A stretch of 64,000 nt of DNA from Histidinibacterium aquaticum (GCF_008710275.1 NZ_VYQE01000003.1:1-64000); one strand, 5' to 3'; numbered from the stretch's first letter, positions 9,154-16,831 are shown. Numbers and translations are program-made. The notes: generated from the sequence alone by a model not told the origin.

Positions 9154-9482
9154 GTTACGATGAACGCACCGTCGTGTCGCAGGTCGAGCGCCTGACCATC
9201 AGGGAATTGCGCAGCTGGGTGCGCGAAGGCTGGGTGCGGCCCGCGCATGGCGAGCGCGGTCCGTTCTTCGACGACCTCGATATCGCGCGCGTCCGCCTGT
9301 TGTGCGACCTGAGGAAGGACATGGCGATTTCGTGGGATACGATCCCGGTGATCCTGTCACTGATCGACCGCTTGCACAGATCGCGGCGCGAGTTCCAGAT
9401 GTTGCAGCAAGCGATCGACGAACAGCCCGAGGATCTGCGGCGGGAGGTGCTAAAGCGGTACGAAAAGATACGAAAACCGTGA
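9150..9482 (+). CDS. cbpM: Chaperone modulator CbpM
   Basis: A 110-residue MerR-like helix-turn-helix protein of the CbpM family. CbpM binds the J domain of CbpA and blocks its stimulation of DnaK. The sequence begins with a strand-helix region containing TIRELRSWVREGWVRPA, typical of CbpM, followed by helices and a charged C-terminus (REVLKRYEKIRKP). The 4-bp overlap with cbpA makes stoichiometric co-production likely. The family can look like a MerR DNA-binding regulator, but the cbpA neighbourhood supports the chaperone role. Confidence 0.92.
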   Translation: MSYDERTVVSQVERLTIRELRSWVREGWVRPAHGERGPFFDDLDIARVRLLCDLRKDMAISWDTIPVILSLIDRLHRSRREFQMLQQAIDEQPEDLRREVLKRYEKIRKP

Positions 9483-9564
9483 GGCCGGGCGCGCCCTTGC
9501 TGACCCGTGGCGCGGTTTCCCGGTATTGTCTTGGTGGCAGTGTGCATCTGTCGGGGAGGAGATG

Positions 9565-9861
9565 ATGTACAACGATCTGGATCGGCGTCGGCGCGTTCTG
9601 ATTATGACTTACCAGCGCTATACCGAGGCGGACCTGGCCTGGCGGCGCGCCTGCGCGACCGCGCGAGGCTGGTTCCCGGAAGGCGATAGACCGCCGCGCC
9701 GGATGATCGGGGGGCCGGAATCCCCCGTGCGGAAGATCTATGACCGAAGGCAACGCGCCTTGGAGCAGTTCATGGCCGCGGAGCGCAAGCTTTCGCAGGC
9801 AAGGGCAAGACCGGACCGCAAGACGCCAGGAATGCTCTTGCTGGAGTTTTCCAGCGCCTGA
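9565..9861 (+). CDS. Small conserved hypothetical protein
   Basis: About 98 residues starting MYNDLDRRRRVLIMTYQRY, rich in Arg and helical, with a conserved-looking WFPEGD and MIGGPESPVRKIYDRR segment. No catalytic motif, signal peptide or membrane segment is seen. The ATG at 9565 is favoured because a GGGGAGGA site ends five bases upstream. It follows cbpM on the same strand, so it is probably part of the same transcription unit; a proteostasis role is inferred from position only. Confidence 0.65.
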   Translation: MYNDLDRRRRVLIMTYQRYTEADLAWRRACATARGWFPEGDRPPRRMIGGPESPVRKIYDRRQRALEQFMAAERKLSQARARPDRKTPGMLLLEFSSA

Positions 9862-9949
9862 CGCGCCGGTCGCGCAATCGGTGCCTTCGCGTGGCTTGCC
9901 CCGTTATCCTTAACCAGTCTGGCATGGAATGAAATGACAGCACCGTGTC

Positions 9950-10192
9950 GTTGGTCAACACAAGGCCGCGGCCTCTCACATGGTCGCCAATATCCCGAGG
10001 GCCAAGTACAGCGTCCTCGGGGCACTGCGAGGGCGGCTATACCACTGCGCCGATACGGTTTTCGTGATCGACGAACATGGCAGGTTGATGGGGCTTGTCA
10101 GGATGAACGACCTCTTCGGCGAGGACGCCAAAACGACCGGCGACATCATGGAAGAGCGGCACGAGGCCGTTCTGCCGGAAGACGATCAGTAG
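9950..10192 (+). pseudogene. CBS-domain fragment (MgtE-like transporter remnant)
   Basis: The frame ending at 10192 reads AAASHMVANIPRAKYSVLGA and then ADTVFVIDEHGRLMGLVRMNDLFGED, which is a CBS domain as found at the N-terminus of MgtE-type magnesium transporters. Only one CBS unit remains, ending at VLPEDDQ just where a second CBS repeat would be expected; no transmembrane part follows. There is no good ribosome-binding site. It is best read as a truncated remnant. The stretch 10193-10415 beyond it shows no further recognisable coding sequence. Confidence 0.6.
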
Positions 10193-10415
10193 CATACTCG
10201 ACCTATCGCCAACGGCAGCTATGGGCCGTCCTTGACTGCGGCGAGACGACCGCACAGGGGTCAGGAATTGATATCTGCTGCGCGGGGGCGTCGGTGGCGG
10301 CGATGCGCAGAAGGACCGGAATGTGCGCGTCAGTTGCACGGCGCCGTCGGCACGACGACCCGTCGGCTACCAGCACCACCGGCGAACCAGTTCCGCTGCC
10401 GAGCGTTCCTTGAGT

Positions 10416-11195
10416 ATGGAACTGAATTGCGAACGTCACGGTGCAGGACCACCCTTGCTCCTGGTTCATGGGCTGGGTGGAAGCGTCCGGTCTTGGGACA
10501 GCATCCTGCCGATGCTTGCTCGCGGACGCGAGGTCGTGTTGGTCGATCTGCCTGGGCACGGGGGGTCTCCGGCGCTTACGGGGCGCCAGACGATCGCGGC
10601 CCATGCGGACGCGCTCGAGCACTTCATCGACCGTAAAGGGCTCGCCGGCGTCGATACCGTCGGCAGTTCTGTCGGCGCGCGGCTGGTGCTGGAACTGGCA
10701 CGGCGCGGCATCGGCGGCCACACGGTCGCTTATGATCCAGGAGGTTTCTGGCGCGGCTGGGAGACCGCGTGGTTCCGCTCCACGCTTGCCGCCTCGGTCC
10801 GGCTGGTGCGCCTCCTGCGGCGGCGCATTCCGGCGCTCTCGCACAGCCGCGCCGCGCGGGCCGTTCTGCTCGCGCAACTGTCGGCGAGGCCCAGCGCCCT
10901 CGATCCCCTGCTGGTCCGGAACGAGCTGACGGCCATAGCCGAGACAGACGTGTTCGACGCGATGCTGCGTGAACTGGCGCGTGGTCCGTTGCAAGAGGGG
11001 ACCGCCACACCTCCGGGCCGCGTGACGATTGGCTGGGGCCGTCAGGACCGTCTCCTGCTGCCACGTCAGGCGGAGCGCGCACAAGCGGCCTTCCCCACCG
11101 CGAAGTTGCACTGGTTCGAGCGGTGTGGCCACTTCCCGCAATGGGACCGCCCGAAGGAGGCCGCAGAGGTCATCTTGAAAACGATGGCGAGATGA
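10416..11195 (+). CDS. Alpha/beta hydrolase
   Basis: A 259-residue alpha/beta-hydrolase. It has the oxyanion region LLLVHGLGG, the nucleophile elbow GSSVGA, an acidic residue in WGRQDRLL and the catalytic histidine in RCGHFPQWDRP, so the Ser-Asp-His triad is complete. A lid-like, Arg-rich helical segment lies between strand 6 and the acid. The substrate cannot be assigned. The ATG at 10416 (MELNCERHGAGPP) is chosen because the fold begins directly after it; the ribosome-binding site is weak. It is the last intact cargo gene before the right end of the transposon. Confidence 0.85.
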   Translation: MELNCERHGAGPPLLLVHGLGGSVRSWDSILPMLARGREVVLVDLPGHGGSPALTGRQTIAAHADALEHFIDRKGLAGVDTVGSSVGARLVLELARRGIGGHTVAYDPGGFWRGWETAWFRSTLAASVRLVRLLRRRIPALSHSRAARAVLLAQLSARPSALDPLLVRNELTAIAETDVFDAMLRELARGPLQEGTATPPGRVTIGWGRQDRLLLPRQAERAQAAFPTAKLHWFERCGHFPQWDRPKEAAEVILKTMAR

Positions 11196-11836
11196 GGCGC
11201 GGATAACGGACGTGACCTCTCACGCGCGGTCCAGCTCCTCGAGAACCTGCATGATGAGACGGAGACAACTCGAGCGGATGCTTCCTTTGTCCGCTCCGCC
11301 GACCTTCACCTTCGAAAATGATGCGCGAGGGATGAATGGCTGATATTGTGAAGCTGCATCGCAGCGATCCACCATCAAGCCAATGGCAGGTCTGGGCCGA
11401 TCGCGGCAATGCGATTGTAGCTGCCCATGCAGAGCCGACATGACGCGCCGTGGTCAGTTTGGGCTCGGAGCCGACTTTGCGACACCTTGGATACGATGCG
11501 CGGACAATATCCGACGGGCGCACCCCTGCCATCCGCACCTCCAGCCACCGTATGTAGCCATCGAGTTTCCTCGTCGCCGGCCCGCAGAAGGGCTTGATGA
11601 ACCCTTTGTAGCCGGCGTGCCGCGCATCATCTTCAGCCTCTTGGTTGTGAAGTCTTCCCATCGTCGCCGCAGAAAGGACACTCGTGTTCTTGGCTTGTCC
11701 GCATTCCGATCTCCGAGATCGCCTCCGTCTTTCGCCGGAGATCACCGATTTTCGTCTGTGCGTCCTCGATCTGGGCCGGATTCAGGTCGTCGAGGGCATC
11801 GAGAAAACGGCGAAAGTCGTGATGTAACAAGGGCAT
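11196..11836 (-). pseudogene. Decayed IS1595-family transposase
   Basis: The frame starting at 11836 reads MPLLHHDFRRFLDALDDLNP and reaches CPFCGDD, matching the start and first zinc-ribbon half of IS1595-type transposases, then stops at 11633. In another frame 11610-11524 encodes KGFIKPFCGPATRKLDGYIRW, the conserved C-terminus of the same family. The catalytic core between them is gone, so the gene carries a large internal deletion plus frameshifts. The rest (to 11196) is unrecognisable. Its start faces the right inverted repeat, the usual position for an IS1595 transposase. A 35-codon open frame at 11336-11443 (+) was not considered real. Confidence 0.75.
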
Positions 11837-11884
11837 CCTCCGCGGGAAAAGCGGAGTAAGATAGGCCCTTTCGGGTTACGACGA

Positions 11885-11914
11885 AGCGAACCAACACGGT
11901 TTACGGACACCCCC
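11885..11914 (-). repeat. right terminal inverted repeat
   Basis: Inverted copy of 411-440 with two differences over 30 bp. On the minus strand it begins GGGGGTGTCCGTAAACCGTG at 11914. It is followed on the outside by AAATCTTT (11915-11922) and the continuation of the 67-bp tandem array. Confidence 0.88.
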
Positions 11915-12000
11915 AAATCTTTCGGTTTCCGGTTGGCCGGAGCCAGGCATGCGGCATCCTCACCTCCTTAACAGTTAACCGAGATCTTTCGGATTTCTGT
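11915..12000. repeat. 67-bp tandem repeat array, right part with target duplication
   Basis: Starts with the right copy of AAATCTTT (11915-11922) and continues the interrupted unit in exact 67-bp register; the next unit starts at 11970 and fades out after CGAGATCTTTCGG. Joining 410 to 11923 restores an uninterrupted array of about six units, which shows that the array existed before the transposon arrived. From 12001 to 12145 nothing recognisable is seen. Confidence 0.9.
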
Positions 12001-12145
12001 GAAGGTTGCGCCGGGATTGGGCGGAACATTCACATCTTTACTTTCGGTCATGGTCCATGCTTCGGACCTGCTGGTGATCGACCATCCGAGATGACGGAGA
12101 CAGGCTGAAACTCGATGTGCTGCCTCCGAATTTCTTGATCAGCGT

Positions 12146-12374
12146 CTAAGCGCTAACGATAGCATCAGCCCCGAGACCTTCGCCTTCTCTCCATGCAGTG
12201 CGTAGGCATCTTGCATCAGCCCGGTCAGGAGCCCGCTGTAGCCCTCCAAGCGGCCTCCGGAGAACTCCCGGATCCCGGCCCGCATCGCACTCGCACCGCG
12301 TGTGCTGTTTGCTTCGACGAAGCCGATGACGGAATGCTCCTGCCCTCGACGGTTTCGGTGGTGACGATTTTCAT
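12146..12374 (-). pseudogene. Frameshifted YbjQ (UPF0145) family gene
   Basis: Three frames together rebuild a UPF0145/YbjQ protein. It starts MKIVTTETVEG at 12374, shifts frame to give VIGFVEANSTRGASAMRAGI and REFSGGRLEGYSGLL, then shifts again near the end where GADAIVSA replaces the usual GADAVIxVR. Two single-base lesions are enough to explain this. The family forms homo-oligomers of unknown function. It lies just outside the transposon in a decayed stretch. Confidence 0.75.
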
Positions 12375-12438
12375 AGAGGTTTCCAGTTCAGTTCTGGAAG
12401 GAGTCTACCGAGCGCGGGCTTCGTCAGGGTTTAGCCGG

Positions 12439-12807
12439 TCATCCGTGGAGTGGGGGCTCGCTTGCTCGCTGGAACGCGGCGACGACCTCCTGATCGGCCT
12501 GGCCCAGCATCTCGGCAGGTGTCGCACCGAAGCTCCGATGCAACTGCATCAGCCCGATCAGCACCCGAAGGGAGGACCATTTCGGCGGCCGGTTCTTCAT
12601 GATTTCGCTGGTTGCCGGATGAACCCGTCGTCGTAATGGATCGAACTGGAGTGCAGGAAACTCGAGCTGGCCCCCGCGCTGCCATCGCAGGACGTCGTCT
12701 CGCTTTTTGAGCCGCTCAACCTCGCTGTCATCAAGTCCCTGCAGGTCGCGCACCTGGTCGAACGTTAGCCTTTCGGCATCGAGGTAGTAAGCCATTTGCC
12801 GGTTCAC
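12439..12807 (-). CDS. Hypothetical protein, possibly antitoxin-like
   Basis: A 122-residue protein starting at GTG 12807 (or ATG 12795, MAYYLDAERLTF). It contains a helix-rich N-terminal part (QVRDLQGLDDSEVERLKKRD), then LEFPALQFDPLRRRVHP and a C-terminal helical segment with FGATPAEMLGQADQEVVAAF. The FPALQFD...RVHP layout resembles the C-terminal half of Xre/MbcA/ParS-type antitoxin-like proteins, but the match is weak and no toxin is adjacent. It may also be a decayed regulator. Confidence 0.5.
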   Translation of the reverse strand: MNRQMAYYLDAERLTFDQVRDLQGLDDSEVERLKKRDDVLRWQRGGQLEFPALQFDPLRRRVHPATSEIMKNRPPKWSSLRVLIGLMQLHRSFGATPAEMLGQADQEVVAAFQRASEPPLHG

Positions 12808-12952
12808 AGCTTGAAATGGGAAGTTCGCCTGTCGAGCGGCACGAAGACACTCTCATCGCGGACGCCGATGCCTTTGGATTCGATTGCCCGTCAAGCCACC
12901 GCATCGCCGACTTCTGATTGACTTCGACGCCCGCCGGGTGCCGGATGTTGCT

Positions 12953-13171
12953 ATGATCGATGAAACCAAGATAGCTCGAGCGCTTGCCGGTAATCTGGGC
13001 ACCACGGAGCTGACGGCCGAAGAGTTCGCTGCATGGGAAGAGCGCTTCACGGAATTGATGGGTCAGCCGTCCCCAGAAGAGCTGGCATTCTTCGAAGAAC
13101 GACGGCGTAGCGGCCTCGGCGTCGGGCTAGATGCCGACGGCAAACTTGTTCACGGTACGAGCCGAACTTAA
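12953..13171 (+). CDS. Small acidic hypothetical protein
   Basis: About 72 residues, MIDETKIARALAG onward, with EEFAAWEERFTELMGQPSPEE and a Gly/Asp-rich end. It is acidic and helical, with no signal or membrane segment. No clear ribosome-binding site precedes the ATG, and an in-frame TTG start exists at 12884. Size and composition resemble antitoxin-type small proteins, but I do not recognise a family. It sits in a remnant-rich region. Confidence 0.4.
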   Translation: MIDETKIARALAGNLGTTELTAEEFAAWEERFTELMGQPSPEELAFFEERRRSGLGVGLDADGKLVHGTSRT

Positions 13172-13182
13172 TCCCGGCCGGC

Positions 13183-13698
13183 CTAGTCTGCTGAGTGACT
13201 GGCCAGCAATAAATTGAAACGGTCGTTCACGAAAAATCGTAAGCGTCCGGGTAGGACCGCAGCTCGGGCGACAGCCTTGGCCTCCTGGGCGAGCGGTGCC
13301 CAGTTCCGCGGCAACAGCTCGTCGAGGCGGTTGATCATGTGATCGCCGATCCGGGTCAGGATGTCAGCGAGGTAGGCTTCGGGATCATGGCCGCTGAGCT
13401 TTCCACTCTCAATGATCGTCATGGCCTCCGCGAGGGCCTCGCCTCCGGCATCACCCCCCGCGAAGAGCCAGTTCTTCCGGCCGATCACCACGGGCTTGAT
13501 CGCGCGCTCGGCCGGATTGTTGTCGATGGCCACGCGGCCATCCCCCAGGAAGAGCGCGAAGGAGGGCCAGCGGCGAAGCGCGCAGCGGAAGGCCTTGGCC
13601 AGTGCGCTCTTGCCGGAGACACGGCCGAGCTGGGTTTCCGCCCATGCCTTGGAGTTCTCTGTCAGCAGGCGCGTTCGGGCCTTGTCCGAGAGATTTCG
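13183..13698 (-). pseudogene. IS66-family transposase, C-terminal remnant
   Basis: From about 13698 to the stop at 13183 the frame encodes the end of an IS66 TnpC: SGKSALAKAFRCALRRWPSF, then DGRVAIDNNPAERAIKP (with the catalytic glutamate region), KNWLFAGGDAGGEALAEAM and YLADILTRIGDHMINRLDEL. The N-terminal two thirds are missing. Although the same frame stays open upstream to 14088, the residues there do not resemble IS66. The junction falls at the palindrome 13709-13750. The intact IS66 genes tnpA and tnpB are absent. Confidence 0.85.
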
Positions 13699-13708
13699 GT
13701 TAGCCGGA

Positions 13709-13750
13709 GATGGACAGTAATACCCCAAATATGGGGTACTACTGTCCATC
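13709..13750. repeat. 42-bp near-perfect palindrome at the IS66 break
   Basis: The arms GATGGACAGTA and TACTGTCCATC enclose TACCCCA/TGGGGTA; two of the 21 pairs mismatch. It sits exactly where IS66 homology ends. It could be a tiny inverted-repeat element or a relic of two abutting IS ends. Confidence 0.75.
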
Positions 13751-14123
13751 GCGTCCGGCAGCACCTTGGCGTCAAGGAGCAAGACTGACCGACTGACTTC
13801 ACGGATGCGTCCTGCCGGGACGCATGGCCAGGATCGTGCCGGCCCTCTGAAACGCGACGCCTCTGAAAGACGCAAGGACGATGACCGCCTGGACCACTCC
13901 CACCGATCCACCATACGACGCCAACATGCAGCGACCCAAGCGTTCGACTGCGGAGAGAACCCGGAACCCGGCGAAGACGCAGACCTGAAACTGATGCCTT
14001 GACCAGTGCGATGATAGAACTTCAGAGGGGGCATTCCACCGAAAGAATGTTCAATCCTACAACTGAGAAACAAGGAATAGCTCCACATCTTCTCTGGTCT
14101 TCACCTGGCCTCCAATCCGCAAT
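13751..14123. other. Unassigned 373-bp stretch
   Basis: No recognisable gene. On the minus strand the frame continuing from the IS66 remnant reads VLLLDAKVLPDAMD near the palindrome, but upstream residues have no family resemblance. It is probably a fragment of another decayed mobile element. Confidence 0.4.
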
Positions 14124-14303
14124 CTAGGACAGCCCGCGCGCCTCAAGCCACCTGCTGAGCTGTGACTCACGCCAGCCCACGGCCCGAAAGCCGATCCGGG
14201 CTTGCTTCGGGAAGGCGTCCTTCTTGATCATCCTGTAAATTGTCGTCCGGTGCAGGCCGATCAGGCGCTCGACTTCGTACATACGGAGAATTCGGTCGTT
14301 CAT
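14124..14303 (-). CDS. AlpA-family excisionase-like regulator
   Basis: A 59-residue winged-helix protein starting MNDRILRMYEVERLIGLHRT, with TIYRMIKKDAFPKQ and ending VGWRESQLSRWLEARGLS. This is the AlpA/phage transcriptional regulator signature (DNA-binding, often activates or directs excision of P4-type elements). It lies 60 bp downstream of the integrase gene on the same strand, a standard pairing in genomic islands. Confidence 0.88.
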   Translation of the reverse strand: MNDRILRMYEVERLIGLHRTTIYRMIKKDAFPKQARIGFRAVGWRESQLSRWLEARGLS

Positions 14304-14363
14304 CTATTTTTCCTCGGTAATGTTCCTGACCAAGAACTTAGCAGCGCGAGGTTTCGGCATGAT

Positions 14364-15587
14364 TTACCATCCTGCCAGTTTGACGACGTCCCTGCTTTCC
14401 CGGCCGAGGGCATAGTCCGCCCAAGCCTCCATCAGGTGATACCGCCGCAGCAGGAAGTCCGACCGGCCGTAGGCTCTCTCGGTCTCGTCACCGACGGCAT
14501 GGGACAGCGCGGCTTCTGAGACCTCCCACTGAGCGTGGGCGTACTCCGAGGCCCAGTCCTTGAAGGTCGAGCGGAAGCCATGGGTCGTGATGCCGGACAC
14601 GCCGATCCGCTCGTAGAGGCGCTTGAAGACCTCGCCAGACTGAGGGCGCGTGTCCCCGTTCTTATCCCGCGACGGGGAAGGAAAGACGAAGACGGGGTCT
14701 AGCCCTCTCATCTCCTCACGGACAGCCAGCGCCGCCGTCGACATTGGGACCCTGTGCTCAACACCGCGCTTCATGCGCTCAGGCGGGACCGTCCAAAGCG
14801 GCACGGTCGTGCTCTTCCTGTTCCTGCCGAACAGGTTCTCTTCCGAGAATTCGCCCCACTCAGCGCCGCGCGTCTCCCAGGATCGGGTGGCCGTCAGGAT
14901 GATGAACTCAAGCGTCCGTGCCGAGACGGCCTTGCGCTTCCGGAGCTCCGCCATGAAGTCGGGAAGCTCCTGCCAGGGCAGCGCGGCGAGGTTCTTCTTT
15001 CGCGGCTTGTATGACGGGAGCGCCTTCTTCAGGCCGTTGACCGGGTTCTCGTATGGATAGTGCCCTGCCCCCTTCGCCCAGTCGAAGATGGTCGACAACC
15101 GCTGTCTTAGACGCTTGGCCGTCTCGTGCTTCTGCGTCCAGATAGGGGACAGGACCGCCAGGACATCGGACGTAGAGATGGTATCGAGGACGCGGTCTCC
15201 CAGCATCGGCTTGGCGTACTTCTCGACCGTCGCCAGCCAGGTCTCCGTGTGCTTCTCATTCCGCCAGGTCGGCTTCAGGCTCTCGTGGACCCGCTGCGCT
15301 GCTTCCCAGAAGGTCAGGGTCTCCTTCCTGCGCAGGTCATCCGGGTTCCCGCCCTCTCGAGCGATCCTGCGATACTCCCGCGCGAGGTCACGCGCTTCAG
15401 CCAACCCGATGTGGGAGACAGAGCCGAGGCCGAACTTGCGGCGCTTCCGGTGGACCATGGTGCGGAGGATCCACGACTTCGAGCCTCCCTCGCCCACGAC
15501 CAGATAGAGACCGTCGCCATCCCCATACTCGCCGGGCTTCTTCGCCGTCTCCACCTTCCGCGCTGTCAGCTTCGCGATCTGAACCAT
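14364..15587 (-). CDS. P4-type tyrosine integrase
   Basis: A 407-residue site-specific recombinase with an N-terminal DUF4102-like arm-binding domain (LTARKVETAKKPGEYGDGDG), a SAM-like core-binding domain, and a C-terminal catalytic domain. The catalytic residues are visible: R235 (TATRSWE), H336 and R339 (HGFR), H363 (LSHAVG) and Y373 (RAYGRSD). The residue pair after the first Arg is SW where SG is commoner. It would integrate or excise a genomic island at a tRNA/tmRNA 3' end; a candidate target-like sequence lies about 150 bp upstream of its start. It looks intact, while much of the putative island has decayed. Confidence 0.92.
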   Translation of the reverse strand: MVQIAKLTARKVETAKKPGEYGDGDGLYLVVGEGGSKSWILRTMVHRKRRKFGLGSVSHIGLAEARDLAREYRRIAREGGNPDDLRRKETLTFWEAAQRVHESLKPTWRNEKHTETWLATVEKYAKPMLGDRVLDTISTSDVLAVLSPIWTQKHETAKRLRQRLSTIFDWAKGAGHYPYENPVNGLKKALPSYKPRKKNLAALPWQELPDFMAELRKRKAVSARTLEFIILTATRSWETRGAEWGEFSEENLFGRNRKSTTVPLWTVPPERMKRGVEHRVPMSTAALAVREEMRGLDPVFVFPSPSRDKNGDTRPQSGEVFKRLYERIGVSGITTHGFRSTFKDWASEYAHAQWEVSEAALSHAVGDETERAYGRSDFLLRRYHLMEAWADYALGRESRDVVKLAGW

Positions 15588-15927
15588 CCCTTAGGGCCAT
15601 CTTTAGGGCCACCTTGCTTGCGATTGAATGCCACGGATTGTAGCGGCATGCAATTTCGGAAACGTTAAAGGCATGTCTTACAGGCGTTTTTCGCGTCAGG
15701 AAGAGATGGGCTGCTACTATAGTTTGGTAGACCTCGGCTCCACCAAATCCCTCAGTCAGTTCCGATCGAGCCGACCGCCGTCAGTCGTGCCCGGGTCACG
15801 GAGCTATTTTTGGGCGTTTGTGCCGAAACGGACAGGCCCGTTAATCTGATGAGCAGATCCCTTCGTATCCCCGTGTGAACTACACGTGGGAACGATCATG
15901 GACATCAAGTCTGTCGAAATAAGTCGG
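15588..15927. other. Upstream region of the integrase with att-like sequence
   Basis: No gene is seen. CCTCGGCTCCACCA at 15732-15745 resembles the 3' end of a tRNA or tmRNA including CCA, which is where P4-type integrases recombine. No complete tRNA cloverleaf can be drawn around it, so it could be the duplicated att end left by integration. Repeated TAGGGCCA motifs lie directly upstream of the integrase start (15592-15611). Confidence 0.4.
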
Positions 15928-16218
15928 TCATTTCTTGAGCTTCTTGGTGAGCTCGGGGAGGATGTCGTTCAGGGCCTTCCTGATCGCATCTCGTTTGAAG
16001 TCGCCGAAGTTCCCGCAGCTGAGGCCGCAAGCCTTGCAGCGCACGATAGAAGCGTCGGTGTGATGATCCTCAACGACGAGGACGGTCCCACCACAGTTCT
16101 CACACTTAAACTCGACGCGACTTAGCTGTTCCAGTGCGGCCTCCCAAGGTGCTCGCTGTAACAACAGGATGACACCCGGATCGTCAAGGGACGGCCAATG
16201 GGCCGCCACGGCGAACAT
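15928..16218 (-). CDS. Zinc-ribbon protein
   Basis: Up to 96 residues. The core has two CxxC knuckles, FKCENCGG and VRCKACGLSCGNFGDF, followed by a Lys-rich helical tail (RDAIRKALNDILPELTKKLKK). This matches short uncharacterised zinc-finger proteins of the ECs_2282-like group. The N-terminal 30 residues may not be translated, since no strong start precedes them. The reverse strand is also open here, but the cysteine pattern supports this strand. Confidence 0.65.
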   Translation of the reverse strand: MFAVAAHWPSLDDPGVILLLQRAPWEAALEQLSRVEFKCENCGGTVLVVEDHHTDASIVRCKACGLSCGNFGDFKRDAIRKALNDILPELTKKLKK

Positions 16219-16302
16219 CTGGGCGGGGCCTGCCCAAGGGTTGCGTGACGGTCGCTCAACGAGTCAGGCTACCTCCCAGTTGCAGGAATGGGAGGGTTTT
16301 CG

Positions 16303-16737
16303 ATGCATATTCGGTTGGTCCTTGGCGGACTTGTCACCCTGGCGCTCGCGGCCTGTGAGACGACCGGCACGCCGCCGACCGTGACAGGCACCACGACGAC
16401 CTCCAGTCCGGAGACGTCCACAGCGAGCCTGGAGCAGCGCCTGTCAGGCACGGTGCTCCGTCTCCAGTCGACTGACGGTGACTCCGCGCCCATGGTGATG
16501 CAGCTGAACGAGGACGGTTCTAGCGCCACCTCGATGGGCGGGTTCACTCTGACCGGTCAGTGGCAGGTCGAGGGCACGACGCTCTGCCAGACGGACATCC
16601 GCCTCGCCGGTATGCCGTCGGACGACCAGACTCCGCAATGCGTGGAGGTGTCGGTGTCCGGGGACAGCGTCACCTTGGTCGGGCGCTCCGATGACGGCAA
16701 CCCGGAGACATTCCGGGGCACCATCGAAGAGCTCTAG
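16303..16737 (+). CDS. Hypothetical lipoprotein
   Basis: A 144-residue protein with a lipoprotein signal MHIRLVLGGLVTLALAAC, lipobox LAAC, so it should be exported and lipidated at Cys18. The mature part starts with a Thr/Pro/Ser-rich linker, then a beta-rich domain (MVMQLNEDGSSAT, GGFTLTGQWQVEG). The ATG at 16303 is preferred over 16288 because GGGAGGG lies seven bases upstream and the signal begins at this Met. Function unknown. Confidence 0.75.
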   Translation: MHIRLVLGGLVTLALAACETTGTPPTVTGTTTTSSPETSTASLEQRLSGTVLRLQSTDGDSAPMVMQLNEDGSSATSMGGFTLTGQWQVEGTTLCQTDIRLAGMPSDDQTPQCVEVSVSGDSVTLVGRSDDGNPETFRGTIEEL

Positions 16738-16831
16738 GACCGACGCGAAGGCGGGACTACGGCGGCCGTCTTTTCGAAGGGCCGAAGGCCGAGACGGCAT
16801 CCTTCGTTTGGCAGAAGACCTTTGGCGTTAT

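Larger units (their letters stand above)
411..11914. mobile_element. 11.5-kb IS1595-type transposon with cargo
   Basis: The unit starts GGGGGTGTCCGCAAACCGTG (411-430) and ends with the reverse complement of GGGGGTGTCCGTAAACCGTG. The 30-bp ends (411-440 and 11885-11914) differ at two positions. It splits a 67-bp tandem array and is flanked by AAATCTTT on both sides. A degenerate IS1595-like transposase sits next to the right end. Cargo: the Mre11/Rad50/OLD genes on the minus strand and thioredoxin, DnaJ, CbpM, a small protein and a hydrolase on the plus strand. IS1595 elements with passenger genes are known, but I do not recognise this combination. With its transposase broken, the unit would need help in trans to move. 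Confidence 0.85.

Noticed and set aside
7693-9861. Full mobile heat-resistance locus
   Set aside because: Thioredoxin and DnaJ-type genes are there, but ClpK, FtsH and small Hsp genes are absent.
13751-14088. N-terminal half of the IS66 transposase
   Set aside because: The frame is open, but the residues bear no IS66 motifs and the homology stops sharply near 13698.
15700-15745. Complete tRNA gene ahead of the integrase
   Set aside because: Only the acceptor-end-like CCTCGGCTCCACCA is visible; no anticodon or D arm can be drawn upstream.
15886-16125. Plus-strand protein of 79 residues opposite the zinc-ribbon gene
   Set aside because: The minus strand has two CxxC knuckles of a known small zinc-protein type, so the plus-strand frame is treated as its antisense.
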